The notes below the pieces were generated by a model. It saw only the letters and a list, made by a program, of their open reading frames with translations. It was not told the DNA's origin and did not search any database. DNA of 64,000 bases from Rhizobium esperanzae (lineage in GTDB: Bacteria; Pseudomonadota; Alphaproteobacteria; Rhizobiales; Rhizobiaceae): the NCBI RefSeq assembly GCF_002204185.1, contig NZ_MXPU01000004.1, positions 248,001 to 312,000 on the forward strand, given 5' to 3'. The position numbers were made by a program, and so were the translations under genes. How positions within the stretch are numbered: the first letter of the stretch is position 1; each line of letters begins with the position of its first letter. Positions 61,978 through 64,000 of the stretch are shown piece after piece.

Positions 61978-63183
61978 TCACTTCACCAGATCGCAGCCGC
62001 TCTTGGCGGGATCGATATAGGCGTCCTTGCCGGGAATGGTGGCGAGAACGTTGAAGTAATCCCACGGCTCCTTGCTTTCGGCCGGCTTCTTGACCTGCAG
62101 CAGGTACATGTCGTGGATCATGCGGCCGTTGGCGCCGACGGTGCCGCCGCGGCCGAAGACGTCGTCGACGGGCATTTCATGCAGCTCTTTGGCGACAGCC
62201 TCCGTCTCGTCGGTGCCGGCCTTCTGCACCGCCTTCAGATATTGCGTCACCGCCGAATAGGTGCCGGTGTGAATCATGTTCGGCATCTTGCCGGTGCGGG
62301 CGAAGAACTTCTTGGCGAAAGCGCGGCTTTCGTCGTCGCGATTCCAATAATAGCCCTCGGTCAGCGTCAGGCCTTGTGCCGCCTCGAGGCCGAGACCGTG
62401 CACTTCGGCGAGCGTGAAGAGCAGCGCCGCCAGATGCTGGCCGCCCTGGGTGATGCCGAATTCGGCCGCCTGCTTGATGGCGTTCGAGGTATCGAGGCCG
62501 GCATTGGCAAGGCCGATCACCTTGGCGCCGGACGATTGCGCCTGCAGCAGGAAGGAGGAGAAGTCCTGGGTCGACAGCGGATGACGGACGGCGCCAACCA
62601 CCGTGCCGCCGCTCGCCTTGACGTATTCGCTGGTCTGCTGCTCCAGCGAATAGCCGAAGGCATAGTCGGCGGTCAGGAAGAACCAGCTGTCGCCGCCCTG
62701 CTTGACGAGCGCGCCGCCGGTGCCGACGGCGAGCGCATGCGTGTCGTAGGCCCAATGGAAACCGTAGGGCGAACACGCCTTGCCGGTCAGATCCGTCGTC
62801 GCCGCACCGGTGACGATGTCGATCTTCTTCTTTTCCTTGGCAATCGCCTGCACGGCGAGCGCCACCGACGAGGTCGTCAGCTCCATGATCGCATCCACCT
62901 GCTCGGTGTCATACCACTGGCGGGCGATGTTGGAGGCGATGTCCGGCTTGTTCTGGTGATCTGCATCGACAATCTCGACCGGCACATCGAGCACCTTGCC
63001 GCCGAAATCCTCGACCGCCATCTTGGCGGCTTCGACGGAAGACTTGCCGCCAAAGTCGGCATAGACGCCCGACTGGTCGTTCAGAATGCCGATCTTGACC
63101 TTGCCGTCGGTCGCGCTTTGCGCGAGCACAGCGGTGCTGCTGGCGAGCAAAAATGCAACGGACGCGATGAGATTCTTTCGCAT
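61978..63183 (-). CDS. livK: Branched-chain amino acid-type ABC substrate-binding protein LivK
   Basis: Periplasmic receptor of 401 residues with a signal peptide (about 1-21, ending VLA). Type I fold with VKIGILNDQSGVYADFGGKSSVEAAKMAVEDFGG at the start of the mature part and SWFFLTADYAFGYSLEQQTSEYVKASGG in the middle. Many receptors of this class in rhizobia bind amides, aromatic acids or hydroxy acids and not leucine. With a GMC dehydrogenase and HIBADH downstream, a hydroxyacid or alcohol ligand is plausible. Confidence 0.9.
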   Translation of the reverse strand: MRKNLIASVAFLLASSTAVLAQSATDGKVKIGILNDQSGVYADFGGKSSVEAAKMAVEDFGGKVLDVPVEIVDADHQNKPDIASNIARQWYDTEQVDAIMELTTSSVALAVQAIAKEKKKIDIVTGAATTDLTGKACSPYGFHWAYDTHALAVGTGGALVKQGGDSWFFLTADYAFGYSLEQQTSEYVKASGGTVVGAVRHPLSTQDFSSFLLQAQSSGAKVIGLANAGLDTSNAIKQAAEFGITQGGQHLAALLFTLAEVHGLGLEAAQGLTLTEGYYWNRDDESRAFAKKFFARTGKMPNMIHTGTYSAVTQYLKAVQKAGTDETEAVAKELHEMPVDDVFGRGGTVGANGRMIHDMYLLQVKKPAESKEPWDYFNVLATIPGKDAYIDPAKSGCDLVK

Positions 63184-63516
63184 ATTCTCTCCTCCCAGAG
63201 ATGAGCCAGATTACCGGTCTGTTCAAATTTGGCCGGTCGCACTCCTCAGAACGACAGGCTCTCGTCTTACGATCATGGAAATTTCTCCCTGAGGCAACGG
63301 GTGGAGTACAACTAATTCCAAACAGTATCTGTTCATTTTTGCACAGAAAGACAGTCGTACAATGTCAAGCCAAACCTCGGGATGCGCAGGACGTAAGCGC
63401 TAAGCACTAGACTTAGGGCAGTTCCGACGGTTGTGCAGGGATAGCGGCGTTAGACGAAGGACCAATTATCTCTCGGTCCTTCGTCGCCGGCAGATTTAAC
63501 GCGTTTGCGCCTGCCG
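63184..63516. other. Intergenic region upstream of livK
   Basis: The 333 bases hold the livK promoter zone (an AT-rich part near 63280-63370) and, close to the far end, the stem-loop described separately at 63453-63485. I see no gene or repeat family in the rest. Confidence 0.5.
63453..63485 (-). terminator. Stem-loop downstream of the small membrane protein
   Basis: GACGAAGGACC (63453-63463) and GGTCCTTCGTC (63475-63485) form a perfect 11-bp stem with an 11-base loop. It lies 32 bases past the stop of the minus-strand gene ending at 63517. No T run follows, so termination strength is uncertain. Confidence 0.6.
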
Positions 63517-63756
63517 TTACTTCCATTGCGCCCCGTTGTCGGCGGCGCAGCCATAGGGAGGCAAGGCGCTGCCGAAGGTCTCTTTCAGTTTGGCACAGCC
63601 CCAGGCATTCAGCGGGCCAGGCATCGACGAGTTGAGCGTGATGCCGACTTCGTCATAGGGGCTGTCGGTGTTGGTGATGTACCGATACCAGCGAAAACCG
63701 ACGACGACGACGAATGCAAGCACGATCGTCAGCAGTAGGCGAACCAATTTTTTCAT
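63517..63756 (-). CDS. Small membrane-anchored protein with two cysteines, unknown function
   Basis: A 79-residue protein: N-terminal hydrophobic helix (KKLVRLLLTIVLAFVVVVGF, 2-21) that is either an anchor or a signal peptide, then a periplasmic part with a probable disulfide (NAWGCAKLKETFGSALPPYGCAADN). Start ATG 63756 has GAGGAAA 8 bases upstream; the frame is open further but without ribosome site. No family recognised. Confidence 0.65.
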   Translation of the reverse strand: MKKLVRLLLTIVLAFVVVVGFRWYRYITNTDSPYDEVGITLNSSMPGPLNAWGCAKLKETFGSALPPYGCAADNGAQWK

Positions 63757-63973
63757 CAATATTTCCTCAGAATGCAAACGTGGCCGTGTAGCATTCGCCA
63801 ATAGCAACTGAAAGCACCGTCTCCGGGGCATCAACCGGTTTCCAACAAGCGTGGTCTCGGCTTCTCCTTGCGGTGAGTTCTCCGTTCTTCGCGACGTAAA
63901 ATGCAAATCAAAACAACAGATTGTTTAAACATCTGAAGATCGTGCTATGCGTTAGCGCTTGTTGAACGGAGGA

Positions 63974-64000
63974 AATGGCGATGAACAATCCGCCGCAGTT
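63974..64000 (+). CDS. Start of a further gene, cut by the window end
   Basis: GGAGGAA at 63967-63973 is followed by ATG 63974 and in-frame ATG 63980; the latter, M-N-N-P-P-Q, has the better spacing. Only a few codons are seen so no product can be named. A TGTTTAAACA palindrome at 63922-63931 lies in its upstream region. Confidence 0.45.

Noticed and set aside
63453-63485. The 11-bp stem considered as a tRNA or small RNA gene
   Set aside because: It is a single simple hairpin without cloverleaf arms or a promoter; a transcript end is the simpler reading.

Overview
The window reads as chromosome or chromid DNA from a GC-rich fast-growing rhizobium, most likely of the Rhizobium leguminosarum/etli group. 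The basis is the complete rhamnose locus in the rhaDI / rhaRSTPQUK arrangement known from R. leguminosarum, RIME-like palindromic intergenic repeats, many ABC uptake operons, and codon use typical of Rhizobiaceae. I could run no database search, so every family name comes from recognising motifs and gene order. I saw no rRNA, tRNA, CRISPR array, insertion sequence or prophage.

Layout. 1-2.1 kb: end of the thiamine salvage operon thiM-thiE-thiD (+) with a strong terminator. 2.2-9.9 kb: an operon-like run (+) of a GNAT acetyltransferase, a NagZ-type beta-N-acetylhexosaminidase, a family-5 solute-binding protein with two permeases and two ATPases, and a small spermidine-synthase-like methyltransferase. 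9.9-16 kb: HpaI-type aldolase, LysR regulator, choline sulfatase betC, a TIM-barrel epimerase and an amidase. 16-18 kb: small, mostly unknown genes in somewhat AT-richer DNA. 17.7-32 kb: a complete Tad/Flp pilus locus. Its minus-strand operon runs flp, cpaB, cpaC, short lipoprotein, tadG, tadE, tadE, cpaE, L,D-transpeptidase, cpaF/tadA, tadB, tadC, AAA+ ATPase, coiled-coil membrane protein. The prepilin peptidase tadV diverges from flp, and a TPR lipoprotein lies at the far end. 32-43 kb: regulator-target pairs (TetR/small protein, winged-helix regulator/5-oxoprolinase, IclR/amidohydrolase, ECF sigma/AhpD-like protein), a stress-type SDR, and a FitAB toxin-antitoxin pair whose antitoxin frame is broken. 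43-54.2 kb: rhamnose catabolism (rhaI, rhaD on minus; rhaR S T P Q U K on plus). 54.2-56 kb: an FAA-family hydrolase and a lone FhuC-type ATPase. 56-63.2 kb: a minus-strand liv-type ABC operon (K, G, F, H, M) followed by a GMC oxidoreductase and 3-hydroxyisobutyrate dehydrogenase. The last kilobase holds a small membrane protein and the start of another gene.

The most unusual material is in the Tad locus and in the DNA between regulators. An L,D-transpeptidase is translationally coupled inside the pilus operon, and an uncharacterised AAA+ protein with a helix-turn-helix-like N-terminus closes it. Several inverted repeats sit where operators would be expected. One 19-bp sequence occurs both at the iclR-type gene and 2.9 kb away at an amidohydrolase gene, which links the two as a regulon.
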